From Neoechinorhynchus agilis (Eukaryota > Acanthocephala): 64,000 bases of DNA. This document shows, one piece after another, positions 21,860 through 33,419 of this stretch. The DNA lies in contig CM121342.1 of assembly GCA_051530055.1 (NCBI GenBank), positions 6,386,001 to 6,450,000 of the forward strand, in the 5' to 3' direction. Each line of letters begins with the position of its first letter. Positions within the stretch are counted from its first letter, which is position 1. A program made the position numbers and the translations under genes. The notes under the pieces are model-generated. The model was given only the letters and a program-made list of their open reading frames with translations, did no database searches and was not told where the DNA came from.

Positions 21860-22730
21860 AAAATTAAGATTTGTTTTAAAGCAAGAGAATTCGATTTTGA
21901 ATACAAATACCTCGATTCATCTCGTTCTACTTTTTTTCTTCAAATCTCTCGTGCCATTGAGACGATTGATGTCGTCGAAACAAGTAGAATTTTTAACCTT
22001 GGAAAATGGTTTATCGAAACCAGCCAATAACTTTTATCGGACAAATGAGCGATTCGAAAAGAGAATGCCGGATCTCCGGAGGGGGCGCAATGGAGGATAA
22101 AACAGGTTTCGGCATTTCCTTTGTGTTCAAATGATGATTTTATCGAATTTGCAGCCTTTTATTATTTTGGATAAAAATTAAGATTTGTTTTAAAGCAAGA
22201 GAATTCGATTTTGAATACAAATACCTCGATTCATCTCGTTCTACTTTTTTTCTTCAAATCTCCCGTGCCATTGAGACGATTGATGTCGTCGAAACAAGTA
22301 GAATTTTTAACCTTGGAAAATGGTTGGTCGAAACCATCCAATAACTTTTATCGGACAAATGAGCGATTCGAAAAGAGAATGCCGCATCCTCGGAGGAGGC
22401 GCAATGGAGGATAAAACAGGTTTCGGCTTATTATTTTGGATAAAAATTAAGATTTGTTTTAAAGCAAGAGAATTCGATTTTGAATACAAATACCGCGATT
22501 CATCTCGTTCTACTTTTAATCTTCAAATCTCCCGTGCCATTGAGACGATTGATGTCGTCGAAACAAGTAGAGTTTTTAACCTTGGAAAATGGTTGGTCGA
22601 AACAACACCCAGTGCAGCCAATAATTTTTATCGGGCAATGAGCGATTCTGAAAGGATTGTTGGATGCATCCTTGATGCAATGAAGGATATAACAAGTTTC
22701 GGCATTCCCGGCGGACTGAGATTTCACACT
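21860..22730 (+). repeat. 314-bp repeat family, cluster A (3 copies)
   Basis: Copies start near 21887, 22201 and about 22472 (GAGAATTCGATTTTGAATAC). The third is shortened and more diverged. The same unit occurs twice at 60490-61110, also with a 314-bp period. It contains a recurrent open frame of 67 codons (VPLRRLMSSKQVEFLTLENG), which lacks any recognised domain and is probably not coding. Confidence 0.85.
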
Positions 22731-22929
22731 TGAATGTTTATAAATTGATTCAATAATTCTAAGAGATTTCACCGTTTGTGAATGAGATTTGTTACTATTC
22801 GTTTGAAGACTTTATCAGACCTACAAACCCTAAGTTCAAATATCGAATTTAATAAGAAAATACATTTTATTAATAAAGTTTCTGAGAGTATTGCACTTTT
22901 CGTCGATTATCGGCATACAAAAAAAATGG

Positions 22930-23912
22930 AATTAGAAACCTCGACTCCTTTTCTCAACCCGGCTGATGATCGCCATTTTGGCATGTTTATGCTTGGTTGT
23001 GAACTATCTGAACGGTTAATCTGTCTCAGGCGATTTTTAGATGACAGATAAAACAAACTTGACCAATGTTGTTCTCCATGAAAACATAGATCATTATGAA
23101 GAACTAAACTCTTCCAATAAGAATGAAATTGAATGGAATCGAAAAGTCCAAGGATACATTGATATCTTTTAACTCAACAATTAGAGGCGTTTTAGCCTAC
23201 CAACGAATATTGATAATATCAGTAACCGAAAGTTCTTTGTGTACTCTGGCAGTCCAGTGCAAATGCTCATAGTTCGTTTTTTTCTGGGATTCTTGAATTT
23301 ACTCAGTGAATGGACTTCTGCTCAAGAAAGAAGTCAATTAATTGCTATAAGCAATAGCACAATTGTCGCTCTTCCATCGTTTTTTCTAAGTGTTTGGTAT
23401 CTTTTAAAAACAATCGGGACGATTTCATGGGCACTTCTTCCCCAAACGAGAACTCGAGTGCATTTGCCTCAACAAACCGATTTCTTCAGCAAGTGCCATA
23501 CAATATTTACATCAATCTCTTGTTGGGGATGTTTACATCTTTCTTCTTTCAAAGCTGTTTGCAACGTTAAAAAAAAGTACTCTACATCTTTTACTGAACG
23601 ATGGATCGTACAATGGCACCAAAAGTCATTACAGCATTCGGAAACTTTCTACATGGAATTTTCATATTCCTTACAGGATTTGTGACTGAAACCTGCTTTT
23701 TTTCGTTGGTCTTCACGACGACATGGCTCCTGGATTTGCTCTAATCATCTGGCTTATTTCTAACAAGTTTGAAATCCTGTCTGGAGTATTGTGCCAGTCA
23801 AAGATGGATTGGCAAGTCAGTGGCGCATTGTATTTAGCATTTGTGCCTTTTGCTATTTCATTTCGGGATTATCGTTTATATTGACGGGAACTGCAAAGAT
23901 GCAGTCATGAGC
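22930..23912 (+). pseudogene. Decayed SLC17-type anion/vesicular transporter gene
   Basis: Pieces of a major-facilitator SLC17 protein (sialin/vesicular glutamate transporter type) appear in the right order but in different frames. An N-terminal membrane helix, RLMIAILACLCLVVNYLNG, lies at about 22960-23018. The luminal loop with EIEWNRKVQGYIDIF (family NW..ETQG) is at about 23130-23168, SEWTSAQERSQLIAIS (family W.PP.ERSRL) at about 23305-23354, DDMAPGFALIIWLISNKFE (family D.APRYA..L.GISNTF) near 23717-23774, and the last helix with QWRIVFSICAFCYFISG just before the stop. The segments are short for the family (about 500 residues), helices 2-3 and the middle are missing or frame-shifted, and no clean set of introns rescues them. 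A host pseudogene is the best reading; a fast-evolving multi-exon gene is less likely. Confidence 0.72.
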
Positions 23913-24369
23913 TATCGATAAAGACGAAATCGAGATCTATTCTCGTTGTTTTCAACAGCCTTCTAGGGTTTTCTTGTCGATAAAAGACCAATTGTATTAA
24001 ATCTTTCTTGGTCGATGAAAAGAAGATGATTTTAACCTATAGACACTTATCTCAATTTTAGACTTTAAAAGTTTTTTAACACAATTTTTAGTATCAATGT
24101 GTGGCATTTTTATCACATGGCTGTTAATTTTTGGACACACAGCCAACCGATCTGGTTCAGAGTAGTAATTCAATTACTCAATGCACTATTCCTCCGGATT
24201 TGAATTACTTCGCTGAACCACGTCGGTGGGCTGTGTGCCCTAAAATTATCAGCCGTGTGCGATAAAAAGGCCACACATCGATATAAAATTACCGGCTGGC
24301 CAATCTTCATAAAGAAATCCTAATTCAATGGCCTTTGAATTAATAAATATAAAATTGGCTGAGTAAAAA
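23913..24369. other. Intergenic with a small palindrome
   Basis: No gene is seen. TGGCTGT near 24119 and ACAGCCA near 24139 form a short foldback. Confidence 0.4.
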
Positions 24370-25680
24370 AACAATTTTTAGTGTTTGAATGCAATAATTT
24401 TAAAGAAAAAAAGAGGTATCCATGGGAATCTATTAAAAATGGCTCAGGAAAATATCTTTTTTTTGATCAAAATAAGATTTCCTCCACGAAAAATTGATGA
24501 AAAGACCTGAAGAAAATACCTTCATAAAAAAAATTTTTTAGTGTTTGAAAGCAATAATTTTAAAGAAAAAAAGTGGTATCCATGGGAATCTAATAAAAAT
24601 GGCTGAGGCAAATATCTTTTTTTGATCAAAATAAGATTTCCTCGACGAAAAATTGATGAAAAGATCTGAAAATACGTTCATAAAAAAACAATTTTTAGTG
24701 TTGAAAAGATCTGAAAATACCTTCATAAAAAACAATTTTTAGTGTTTGAATGCAATAATTTTAAAGAAAAAAAGTGGTATCCATGGGAATCTAATAAAAA
24801 TGGCTCAGGAAAATATCTTTTTTTGATCAAAATAAGATTTCCTCCACGAAAAATTGATGAAAAGATCTGAAAATACCTTCATAAAAAACAATTTTTAGTG
24901 TTTGAAAGCAATAATTTTAAAGAAAAAAAGTGGTATCCATGGGAATCTAATAAAAATGGCTCAGGAAAATATCTTTTTTTTTGATCAAAATAAGATTTCC
25001 TCCACGAAAAATTGATGAAAAGATCTGAAAATACCTTCATAAAAAACAATTTTTAGTGTTTGAAAGCAATAATTTTAAAGAAAAAAGTGGTATCCATGGG
25101 AATCTAATAAAAATGGCTTTTTTTGATCAAAATAAGATTTCCTCCACGAAAAATTGATGAAAAGATCTGAAAATACCTTCATAAAAAACAATTTTTAGTG
25201 TTTGAAAGCAATAATTTTAAAGAAAAAAGTGGTATCCATGGGAATCTAATAAAAATGGCTCAGGAAAATATCTTTTTTGATCAAAATAAGATTTCCTCCA
25301 CGAAAAATTGATGAAAAGATCTGAAAATACGTTCATAAAAAAACAATTTTTAGTGTTGAAAGATCTGAAAATACCTTCATAAAAAACAATTTTTAGTGTT
25401 TGAAAGCAATAATTTTAAAGAAAAAAAGTGGTATCCATGGGAATCTAATAAAAATGGCTCAGGAAAATATCTTTTTTTGATCAAAATAAGATTTCCTCCA
25501 CGAAAAATTGATGAAAAGATCTGAAAATACCTTCATAAAAAACAATTTTTAGTGTTTGAATGCAATAATTTTAAAGAAAAAAAGTGGTATCCATGGGAAT
25601 CTAATAAAAATGGCCCAGGAAAATATCTTTTTTTGATCAAAATAAGATTTCCTCGACGAAAAATTGATGAAAAGATCTGA
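24370..25680. repeat. Tandem array, ~150-bp units, overlapping the start of the next gene
   Basis: About 8-9 units share GTGGTATCCATGGGAATCTA, AAATGGCTCAGGAAAATATC, AATAAGATTTCCTC and TTGATGAAAAGATCTGA. The end of each unit matches the start region of the ORF at 25667 (ATG-AAA-AGA), so the array seems to have grown from that gene's 5' edge. Some units have internal deletions. Confidence 0.9.
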
Positions 25681-26142
25681 AGAAAATACATCTTCGATTG
25701 CGCACAAGTTTAAGAGGAAACGTATGCAATCATTGGAGAATCGCTTTGTAGAGCTTCAAAGTCGTTATGCTAGATTTTTTGCGGACATTCGAGCTCAAAA
25801 ACGTGGTGCTTGCTCGGGTAAAATCAAACCTATAAAAGTTAAACGTTATCCATTAAATGAAGTAAATTGCAGCAATTTTCGTAAAAGAAAGATCAATAAT
25901 GCGTGGAAACGAAGTGAAACGTTCGTGGAATCTCATAAAAACGTTAACCTGTTTCAAAAAAAATTACAATTGATGAATCAAACACGTTACCGAGGACTCG
26001 TTTAAACGAGGAAAATTTAAAGAAACTCTTCGCGACCGGTCACTTGGAACATCGATCAGAGATTGACGGTGACATTCATGAGATAACTGAAAAACTTGCT
26101 CGTTTACAGATTTCTTCGCCTGACTTTGATAAATGCAAATGA
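25667..26142 (+). CDS. Basic protein of ~158 residues with an internal one-base frame change
   Basis: Starts MKRSEENTSSIAHKFKRKR inside the last unit of the upstream array. The first frame codes a basic, helical protein (NRFVELQSRYARFFADIRAQKR, KRYPLNEVNC) and stops at 26005. A second frame, offset by one base at an A8 run near 25962-25969, continues naturally as ITIDESNTLPRTRLNEENLKKLF..HLEHRSEIDGDIHEITEKLARLQ and stops at 26142. The second part is helical and charged like a real C-terminus. A homopolymer indel (sequencing or genuine) is the simplest explanation. Family not recognised. Confidence 0.55.
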
Positions 26143-26368
26143 GGTCGTCAAAAAAAAAGAAGACATTTTGGTTGTGTTTTGTGATTTAGGTTAAAAAAAA
26201 GAGGCTTGAATTCTTTACAGTGATATGCGGTAAATGAGCTGGACTGGGCCGCTCCATTAGAACGACACAAAGTTTTTTCCTTGCCTAAGAAAATTCGATT
26301 AAAAGAAACTATATATTCAAAAAAGAGAATTACCGAATTTCAAATTATTTTTTAAGTTAAAATTCTTT

Positions 26369-27145
26369 TTAACTAATCCATTCCAGTGGAAGATTCCTTT
26401 TTTGGCCAAACAGTAACTGAATAGGTTGTCTTTTTTCAATGGTCATTTCCTTTTTCTTAAATTTAGACAAATCCTCCAAATCCATTCCTTCATTAAGCGC
26501 TTTAAGCTCCTCTTGGGTTTGTTTGAGTTCTAAGTCAGGGATATATCGATAATCCTCATCTGCTGGATCCGGATATCTACACTGCATGCTGACTCCCATA
26601 GGAAGAGCACATGAGGTAAATTCATATAGAAGACCAAGAAGACATTCTTTAACTTCAACTAACTAAAGCAACATGCACTTTGATTTCAAAGATTTTTTTG
26701 TATCGGTTTCGCATACTTTCAAAATACGTTCATAAGTATACAAATCGAATTGAATATCGACTACTTCACTGTTCGGTTTTAGTTGCTTTACTCTAAGAAT
26801 TCGAGCTGGCATTACAATGCTGAAAAAAGAAGAGTGAGATTGAGTTGTGCGTTCGATTTTAACGTACGTTTTGGCGTGTTTGATTTTTAATGATCGGCAA
26901 TATTTAGTGACATATCTGGTGAATGTGTCCAACACTTGAAAATCGTATCCTCGTAGTTTCAAATCCAATACGGGGAAGACGTCCGGATCTCGGATTGTCT
27001 CAAGATAGGCGGGCTCGTAAAACGGATTCACTGTATAATTCTGAATCGGTGGTGGCTCATCGGGCGTCAAGACGAGTTTTGATTTGAATGCAACTATCCG
27101 TTGAGAGCATGTCGACGGTTTTAGTAGTCTAAAAATACTCTGCAT
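26369..27145 (-). CDS. MRPL48: Mitochondrial large-subunit ribosomal protein mL48
   Basis: Three exons, 27145-26868, 26819-26717 and 26662-26369, with GT-AG introns of 48 and 54 nt in consistent phase, give 224 residues (human 212). After a mitochondrial-type leader, VLDLKLRGYDFQVLDTFTRYV matches the human LELEINISGYDMTLVEHYAQYV block. KTIVMPARILRVKQL corresponds to the MPTKTIEVLQL strand, YTYERILK to the THERVVQI helix, and the third exon (VKECLLGLLYEFTSCALPMGV) to FAEIFLEIIQSSLPEGV, so all parts of the uS10-like fold are present. A pyrimidine run ending TTTCAG lies 2 nt before the ATG. It lies 203 nt downstream of the TRIP4 stop on the same strand, a spacing that would allow a shared transcript. 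Confidence 0.85.
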
Positions 27146-27348
27146 TTCTGAAAAAAAAAGAAATACGGTCTAAAGAAACGACGAAATTCGAAAAAAGGAG
27201 CTGTGTTCAAAATACAACTGAGCTTATCAAGGCAAATACTGTAAACTTTTAAAAACACTTAAACGATCACTCGTGTCGAATATTTGACATTGTGTTATTG
27301 GTGATTAAAATGGGAGATCTCTTTTGAATAGATCAGCTGAATGATTAT

Positions 27349-28779
27349 TCAGTCTATCAATTTATTAAGAGCCCGAATAACATGGCCTTCGAGTGAAAAG
27401 ATTCTAGGACCCGACGGTTTGATTGGAATTTTGGGTCCTTTCAATTGTAAGGGACATTCGCAAACGATAGCATATCCAGAATCTTCATCGGCTTCGTCGC
27501 ATAAGACGCAATCGCTGACTCGAACACAACCAACAATGCAGCCGAGAGGATATTCCCTCGGCATACTGATTGGAATTTCCATTTGAGATGAGAAATGGTA
27601 TTCGACTTGAGCGATTTCCGTTGCATCAGGTTTGTGGCTTGCACTCGCGTGAATCCAGAGTCGACCACGATGATCCGTATACCATTTTCTATATTCTTCT
27701 TTCTTTATTCCTGCAACCAAGAGCGAAGCGTACGGCTGATGGATACTCAGGCACTGGCACGTTTCAGCAGGGAAAATCAAATGGTCGTCCTGCACTCGAG
27801 ATGAGTGCACTTGAGTTAAAGTTGATTCTTGAAACCGTAAATTATGTCTATTAAACTACATATATTTAAAGATTTTAAAGTTTTTACTAGAATGATTATT
27901 TACGGAAATGGTTGTCTGTGATTTAGTCGGTTCAGGTTTCCTGAAAATCTCTTCTATCTTTTGCAAACTAAATTCGGAATAGAATTACAATTTTTAAAAA
28001 CCCAAAAGACTCACATATCTGATTCGTGTGGTACTGAACTAATTTTTCCTTTTCTTAAATCAATCGAATACGTTGGCTTTTTGGCTTCAATTTTTTGCTC
28101 TTCTTCGAGTACCTACAACAAAAATAATGCTAAAAAATCAAGATTTTTTTTGATCAAAATAACTTTATATACCTTTAGCTTTTGTCGCTGTTCATCGGTA
28201 AGCCATCGACTGTCAACGTTAAAATAATCTCCTTGGTCATCCACTACTTTCATGGGACATTTTTCCATACTTAACAAAACATATATTTAATTGGGTTTTT
28301 TCGCGATTTTCAAAGAAAATATTCTAAGTTCCGATTTTGCGAAGAAAATGATTTTATTTTTAAAACCCGACTGATTTCAGAGTCTTTTGTCGACGTTGTT
28401 TTAAAATCATTTTCTTCCCAATAAAACAACCACTATTGATATTAAACAAATCGAGATGATTAAATTGGAAAAGCCACGATGTCGGCCTAATGAAAAGTTT
28501 TAACACTAAAAAAGACATGTTTTCTAGTGTACAATGAATGAAACAAAAAAACAAGCATTACATATTTGAATAAAAGAGAACAAACCTTTCCATTGAAAGT
28601 GCTATATGTGACGATGACTTAAAAACAGTTCCACAAGTTAAGCAAGGACCGTTTCCTTGTTTCGAACAAATGATCCTGCCACAGCTGAGACAATTGCCAA
28701 GTAGATCGTGGAGTGAAGCTTCACAGTTACATATGCGATCTTTGAGGAAATTTTCTCGGTTCTTTTTGAACTTGGACAT
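27349..28779 (-). CDS. TRIP4: Activating signal cointegrator 1 (ASC-1/TRIP4)
   Basis: Component of the ASC-1 complex, which acts in transcription co-activation and in ribosome quality control/alkylation repair. Exons 28779-28586, 28269-28173, 28112-28015, 27967-27904 and 27855-27349 join in phase. The first intron, 316 nt, is long for this window and may hide another exon; the others are 47-60 nt. Exon 1 codes the zinc finger (CNCEASLHD, then GNCLSCGRIICSKQGNGPCLTCG; human NNCLICGRIVC..GPCLFCG). Exon 2 carries VVDDQGDYFNVDSRWL, and the last exon the ASCH domain, CLSIHQPYASLLVAGIKKEEYR..WYTDHRGRLWIHA, ending near EYPLGCIVGCV. The N-terminal ~160 residues of human TRIP4 are not visible. An acceptor-like TATTTTCAG sits 3 nt before the ATG. 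Confidence 0.88.
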
Positions 28780-28944
28780 AATCTGAAAATATCGGTTCGA
28801 ATAAGTTTTGAATTTCGTTGTCAAATAATACATAAAGTGGTTATATGGTAAAAACAAATATAATTATCGGATAATTTTTAAAAATGGCTTCAGAAAATGC
28901 TCAATTGATTCTTTACCGCAAGTATTCATCTGCTTATTTGAGTT

Positions 28945-29465
28945 CACCTATTCGTATTCATTCTTCAGTTCGTATCCGTTCGCCATTTGGTATTCGTTCT
29001 CGTGTTGGTATTCATTCTTGAGTTCGTATCCGTTCGCCAGTTGGTATTCGTTCTCTTGTTGGTATTCATTCTCTTGTTGGTATTCATTCTTCAGTTCGTA
29101 TCCGTTCGCCAATTGGTATTCGTTCTTGAGTTCGTATTCGTTTTCGCGTTGGTATTCATTCACTTTTTAGTATCCATTCTTCAGTTCGTATTCGTTCTCG
29201 TGTTGATATTCATTCTTGAGTTCGTATCCGTTCGCCAGTTGGTATTCGTTTACCCTCCGTTCGTATTCATTCTTGAGTTCGTATCCGTTCGCCAGTTGGT
29301 ATTCGTTTCCCCTCAGTTCGTATTCGTTCTTGAGTTCGTATCCGTTCGCCAGTTGGTATTCGTTTCCCCTCAGTTCGTATTCGTTCTTGAGTTCGTATTC
29401 GTTCTCGTGTTAGTATTCATTCTTGAGTTTGTATCCGTTTCCCTTTCCCAGTTCGTATTCGTTCT
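28945..29465 (-). repeat. Hexapeptide-coding minisatellite (NEYQxx type)
   Basis: 18- and 36-bp tandem repeats. Read on the minus strand they code a hexapeptide series such as NEYQLANGYELKNEYQ; one stop interrupts the frame near 29165. On the plus strand the same DNA gives a Val/Phe/Leu repeat. It lies between the kinesin light chain and TRIP4. It may be part of an unrecognised repeat-protein exon or simply a codon-length satellite; no ATG with good context and no flanking domain is seen. Confidence 0.8.
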
Positions 29466-29976
29466 CCCTATGTTATTTCTTTCAATATCTAGGAAATCTT
29501 CTTCGGGATCATATGAACCGCCGCTTATATAAATGAAGATAGAGTTCACTTGACACCAATATATTAATAGGCATCTTCAAAGTTATTGGAAAAAAGCAAG
29601 CCGTGTTTATTTTTAGTGGCCATTTAGTAGTTCCAATATCCATATTTTATTAATCGTGCATATTTTTGTAATTTGCGATAGCGGCATTCTTGAATCGTCT
29701 GTCGAATTCATCCCATCTCCATTCAAATCTCTATTTTCCACACAATTAGGTTCATATTGATCAAATCAAAGATTATTTTGTTACCTTCAAAAGCAATTTA
29801 AAATCCAATCAAAAAAAATATTTTTCTCGGTTAAAAAAGAAAATTATTTCTAGTAAGCCTTTAAGCACACACACACATAGTAAACGTCAATTTTGTTGTT
29901 GTTATTAGTCGTCTTTCAAGTTACACGATTAAAAAATTGGCACAATTTTCAGTGTTACGCAGTCTTTATAATCATT
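29466..29976. other. Intergenic, nothing recognised
   Basis: 3' flank of the kinesin light chain gene. It contains a short CA-type dinucleotide run near 29865 but no gene. Confidence 0.4.
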
Positions 29977-31331
29977 TTACTTCACGATTTCCTCAATTTT
30001 CTTGACAATGACAGTAAATGTGTTGTCCTCAGCACTTTCAGTAAGTGCTTCGACACTTTGAGCGAGCTTCAAACACTTCTTTTGTTTTAAAAACTCGGCA
30101 ATGGATGCTTTTGCACCGGGGATTTGAAATATCCGGAGTTTATTGGCATCAGAAGTTTGCTTGAAGCATTCTTGAAGTGTAATCTCGGCTAGTTCGAGAT
30201 TGTTTTGCAAAAGAAGATTACCAAGCAACGACAGGCGGACATTCAGGCACACATCAATCTGTGATAGACCAGTACACCAATGATTTTCTTTTCGGATTTC
30301 AATCAAACTGAAAATCATCGTCTCGTATAGATATCAATTGCTCGTCGATAGCATACCTCGGCGTCCTTAAGTTTTCCTAGGTGAGACCTTATGAGACCAA
30401 GGTTAAAGTAGAGTTTTGCTACTTCCGAATGACCTTTTCCGAAAATCTCTTCACGAATCTGAAGGGCGCGAGCACACAAACGCTCAGCTTCTCTGTAATC
30501 ATCGCGTTTTCCGTAGAGAACAGAAAGGTTATTCAGAATAGCAGCAATCGATACATTATCCGTTCCACATACACTCTCACGAATCTTTAAAGCTCGTTGT
30601 AGAGCTTGAATGGCTTCTTTATACCGCCTCCGGTCCTTATAAAGTTGCGCCAACAGGTTCAACATAGTTGCTATTTCAATATGATTAGGACCATAATTAT
30701 TTTCTAAATCCGTGACAAGTTGTTTTGCGAGCAGCAATGCAACTTCGCTTTGTTTCTGACCCACATAGAAGTATATGAGGCTTTTGAGGTTTTTAAATCT
30801 ACGAGGTAAGTCTTTTGAATCCATTGGTAGCTCACAAAGTTTACTAAGATCATCACTTTTAAGGGAAATGGATTCTTGACCGGTCAAACATCCACTATCA
30901 CTTAATCTTAAGCTATTCTCGTTTTGAGTCGAAGGGACAATAGTTGTGTCGTTAATAGAAGTTTCGTCTCCGACGGAAAGCAGCTCAAGGCGGTACTTCA
31001 GGTCTTCTATTCGTACTTCCAATGAAGCCTTCTTGCATTCACTCTCCTGAAACTGCTGACGAACCCGTTTAAGTTCTTCACGAAGCCAACGGTTTTCGTT
31101 TGACAAACCGTCCGTTTGAAGACGAAGACGGGATAATTCGCTTTCTAACCTGTCAAAATTGATAAACATTTGAGAAGTCACTGCAGAATCGTCGATTGCG
31201 TCTTCGATTATCTGCATAGCTCGAAAATCGTTCTGCTGGTGGTTTAGATGATCTGAACGGATATCCCGCAGCTTTAGATGAACCCTTTTAACGTGGTCGA
31301 GAAGAGTCGTCTCACATTGTCGCTCACTCAT
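29977..31331 (-). CDS. Kinesin light chain, short form with an internal frame change
   Basis: Cargo-binding subunit of kinesin-1. It starts at the ATG at 31331 (MSERQCETTLLDHVKRV), directly after an acceptor-like TTATTTTAAG. Residues of about 55-140 form the heavy-chain-binding coiled coil (FDRLESELSRLRLQTD..NRWLREELKRV). TPR motifs start near residue 180 with LKSLIYFYVGQ, LLAKQLVTDLE, ATMLNLLAQLYKD, AILNNLSVLYGKRDDYREAERLCARALQIREEIFG and AKLYFNLGLIRSHLGKLKDAEVCYRRAIDIY. That frame stops at 30315. The next frame (ending 29977) continues with a last TPR-like helix pair (RLSLLGNLLLQNNLELAEITLQE) matching the family's final TPR. About 75 residues (one TPR and linker) are absent between the two, and no GT-AG intron bridges them. 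Either a real frame break or a sequence error; the total of about 450 residues is short (family about 550). Confidence 0.85.
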
Positions 31332-31371
31332 CTTAAAATAAAGTCGATTCAACCAATCTCGATGCGACAAG

Positions 31372-32420
31372 GTAAGTCTCTAACTTTTAAAAAGAAGAAG
31401 CGACAGACCTTTTTGTTGAATCAAAAACTTTCTAGTTTTTTTGAGGGGGAGGGGAAGGCATCTATCTGCCAGTCTAGGCTGTGCAACAGTTTGACACGAA
31501 TATCTATATACAATGAGTGGGTTTTATGGGGTGGTTGCATGCTTCATTTAGAATCATAAAGCAAGAATCAACGAGTTGAAGACAATATACAAGGATTTAA
31601 AGTTTAATTGTGCGCAGTGGAGAAAGCTGGTTAAAAAGAATGATAGAAGACGCGGAGAAATCAATGAGGATGAGAAGGAATCTGTTTGTTTCGGCAGACG
31701 AATTGGTTTATGAGAATAACATTGCGGATATTCCTATACACTATAATGGTTGAAGTGATTTGACTATTGAACTCAATAGAAAAAAAGAACATCCAAGAAC
31801 ACATAAATCCGATGGATTCTAGGAAAATCAATTTTTTTATACCGAAATGCTCATATGAAGAATATTTTGCCATAAAAAATAATGTACTTCTAAAAATAAA
31901 ATTAGAAATAAAAGTAAATTGAACTAATGAACAATCGCTGAGATTTCTATATTGAGTTGTAAAGACAATGATAACCGACTTTTAGAATAAAAGATGAAAA
32001 TAGAATGTTAAAAGTGTAAATAAAATTGGTCCTTTGAAAACCAAGAAAATACGCCTTCAAAGAGTTTGAGTCGAAAAAATAACAACTATCGGAGTGTTAA
32101 AATTCGCGACCTTTTAAATTATTTATAAAGATGAAAAACCGAGTGCTTAATGTGTAAGTGGACTACTTTGAGAAACGAGAAAATGCGCATTTGCGGAGAT
32201 TGAGGTGAAAAACTAAAACCGTCGGATTTTTAGAAAGATGAAGAAAATCAGAAAAAGCAATCTGGACTTGGCTAAAAGAAATAATAAAATGAATCTAGAA
32301 TAACTGGTAAAATCATAATTTTGGCAGAGTTTAGACAGATACATGGCTAAAATATACAGACGACAGGAGAAAAGATTTTGAGAGAATCTGGAAAATAAGA
32401 AAGCCGAACTTAGTAACTTC
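31372..32420. other. Gene-poor AT-rich stretch
   Basis: Upstream of the kinesin light chain. No ORF with recognisable content, no RNA gene and no clear tandem repeat. Confidence 0.4.
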
Positions 32421-32424
32421 GAAG

Positions 32425-33060
32425 AAGCTCAATAGAAACAAACTATTTCGTCCATTTGAGCTCTGAAGTTGTTAAACAAATTTTGAAATTCGTTCAATAT
32501 AAAATTAATTATAAGCATTAAAAGCGAATGTTAGCAGTGAGAGTTCTTAAAGAAAACAAAGAACTTCCAAAAGGTTCAATAGAAACAAACTATTTCGTCC
32601 ATTTGAGCTCTGAAGTTGTTAAACAAATTTTGAAATTCGTTCAATATAAAATTAATTATAAGCATTAAAAGCGAATGTTAGCAGTGAGAGTTCTTAAAGA
32701 AAACAAAGAACTTCCAAAAGGTTCAATAGAAACAAACTATTTCGTCCATTTGAGCTCTGTGGTTGTTAAACAAATTTTGAAATTCGTTCAATATAAAATT
32801 AATTATAAGCATTAAAAGCGAATGTTAGCAGTGAGAGTTCTTAAAGAAAACAAAGAACTTCCAAAAGGTTCAATAGAAACAAACTATTTCGTCCATTTGA
32901 GCTCTGAAGTTGTTAAACAAATTTTGAAATCCGTTCAATATAAAATTAATTATAAGCATTAAAAGCGAATGTTAGCAGTGAGAGTTTTTAAAGAAAACAA
33001 AGAACTTCCAAAAGGTTCAATAGAAACAAACTATTTCGTCCATTTGAGCTCTGTGGTTGG
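32425..33060. repeat. Tandem array, 147-bp units, ~4.3 copies
   Basis: AATAGAAACAAACTATTTCG recurs at 32431, 32578, 32725, 32872 and 33019, an exact 147-bp period. The units are almost identical, so the array is young. Confidence 0.93.
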
Positions 33061-33419
33061 CTACTTGGAACGAATAGTGATGCCGAATTAATAATAAATT
33101 GTGAAAAATCGATAATCCGAGCTAAATCTTAACAAATAGTTAAATGGATACCTTCACGTGGACATTGATATTTCTCAAAATTTCAGAACTCTAAAATTGA
33201 TATCCTCCTCGATATTCTTCAGTAGAATCACTTGAAAAAACACGTTAAAGAAATTCGGTACCATAGAATTGGCAATCCGAAATGATCGCCGTACAATAAA
33301 AACACCGTTCTTAGGTACAACAAAAAATCAAAAAACTAAAAACATAAGAAATCCGCCTGATCGTTTAGAAGCTTCTTCATTACTTTAAAGAGTTGTGTTG
33401 GAAATTTAAATGTGTACGT
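33061..33419. other. Intergenic, nothing recognised
   Basis: About 360 nt between a 147-bp tandem array and a foldback-repeat cluster. No ORF or motif stands out. Confidence 0.35.

Noticed and set aside
24538-24735. Hydrophobic minus-strand ORF in the 150-bp array
   Set aside because: Product of A/T-rich satellite on the opposite strand.
28948-29532. Plus-strand ORF of 181 residues made of Val/Phe/Leu repeats
   Set aside because: It is the shadow of an 18-bp satellite; the frame is open only because the unit length is a multiple of three.
30310-30362. 51-nt GTATGC..TTTCAG intron in the kinesin light chain
   Set aside because: It looks like an intron, but the segment encodes a good TPR helix in frame, and removing it leads straight into a stop.
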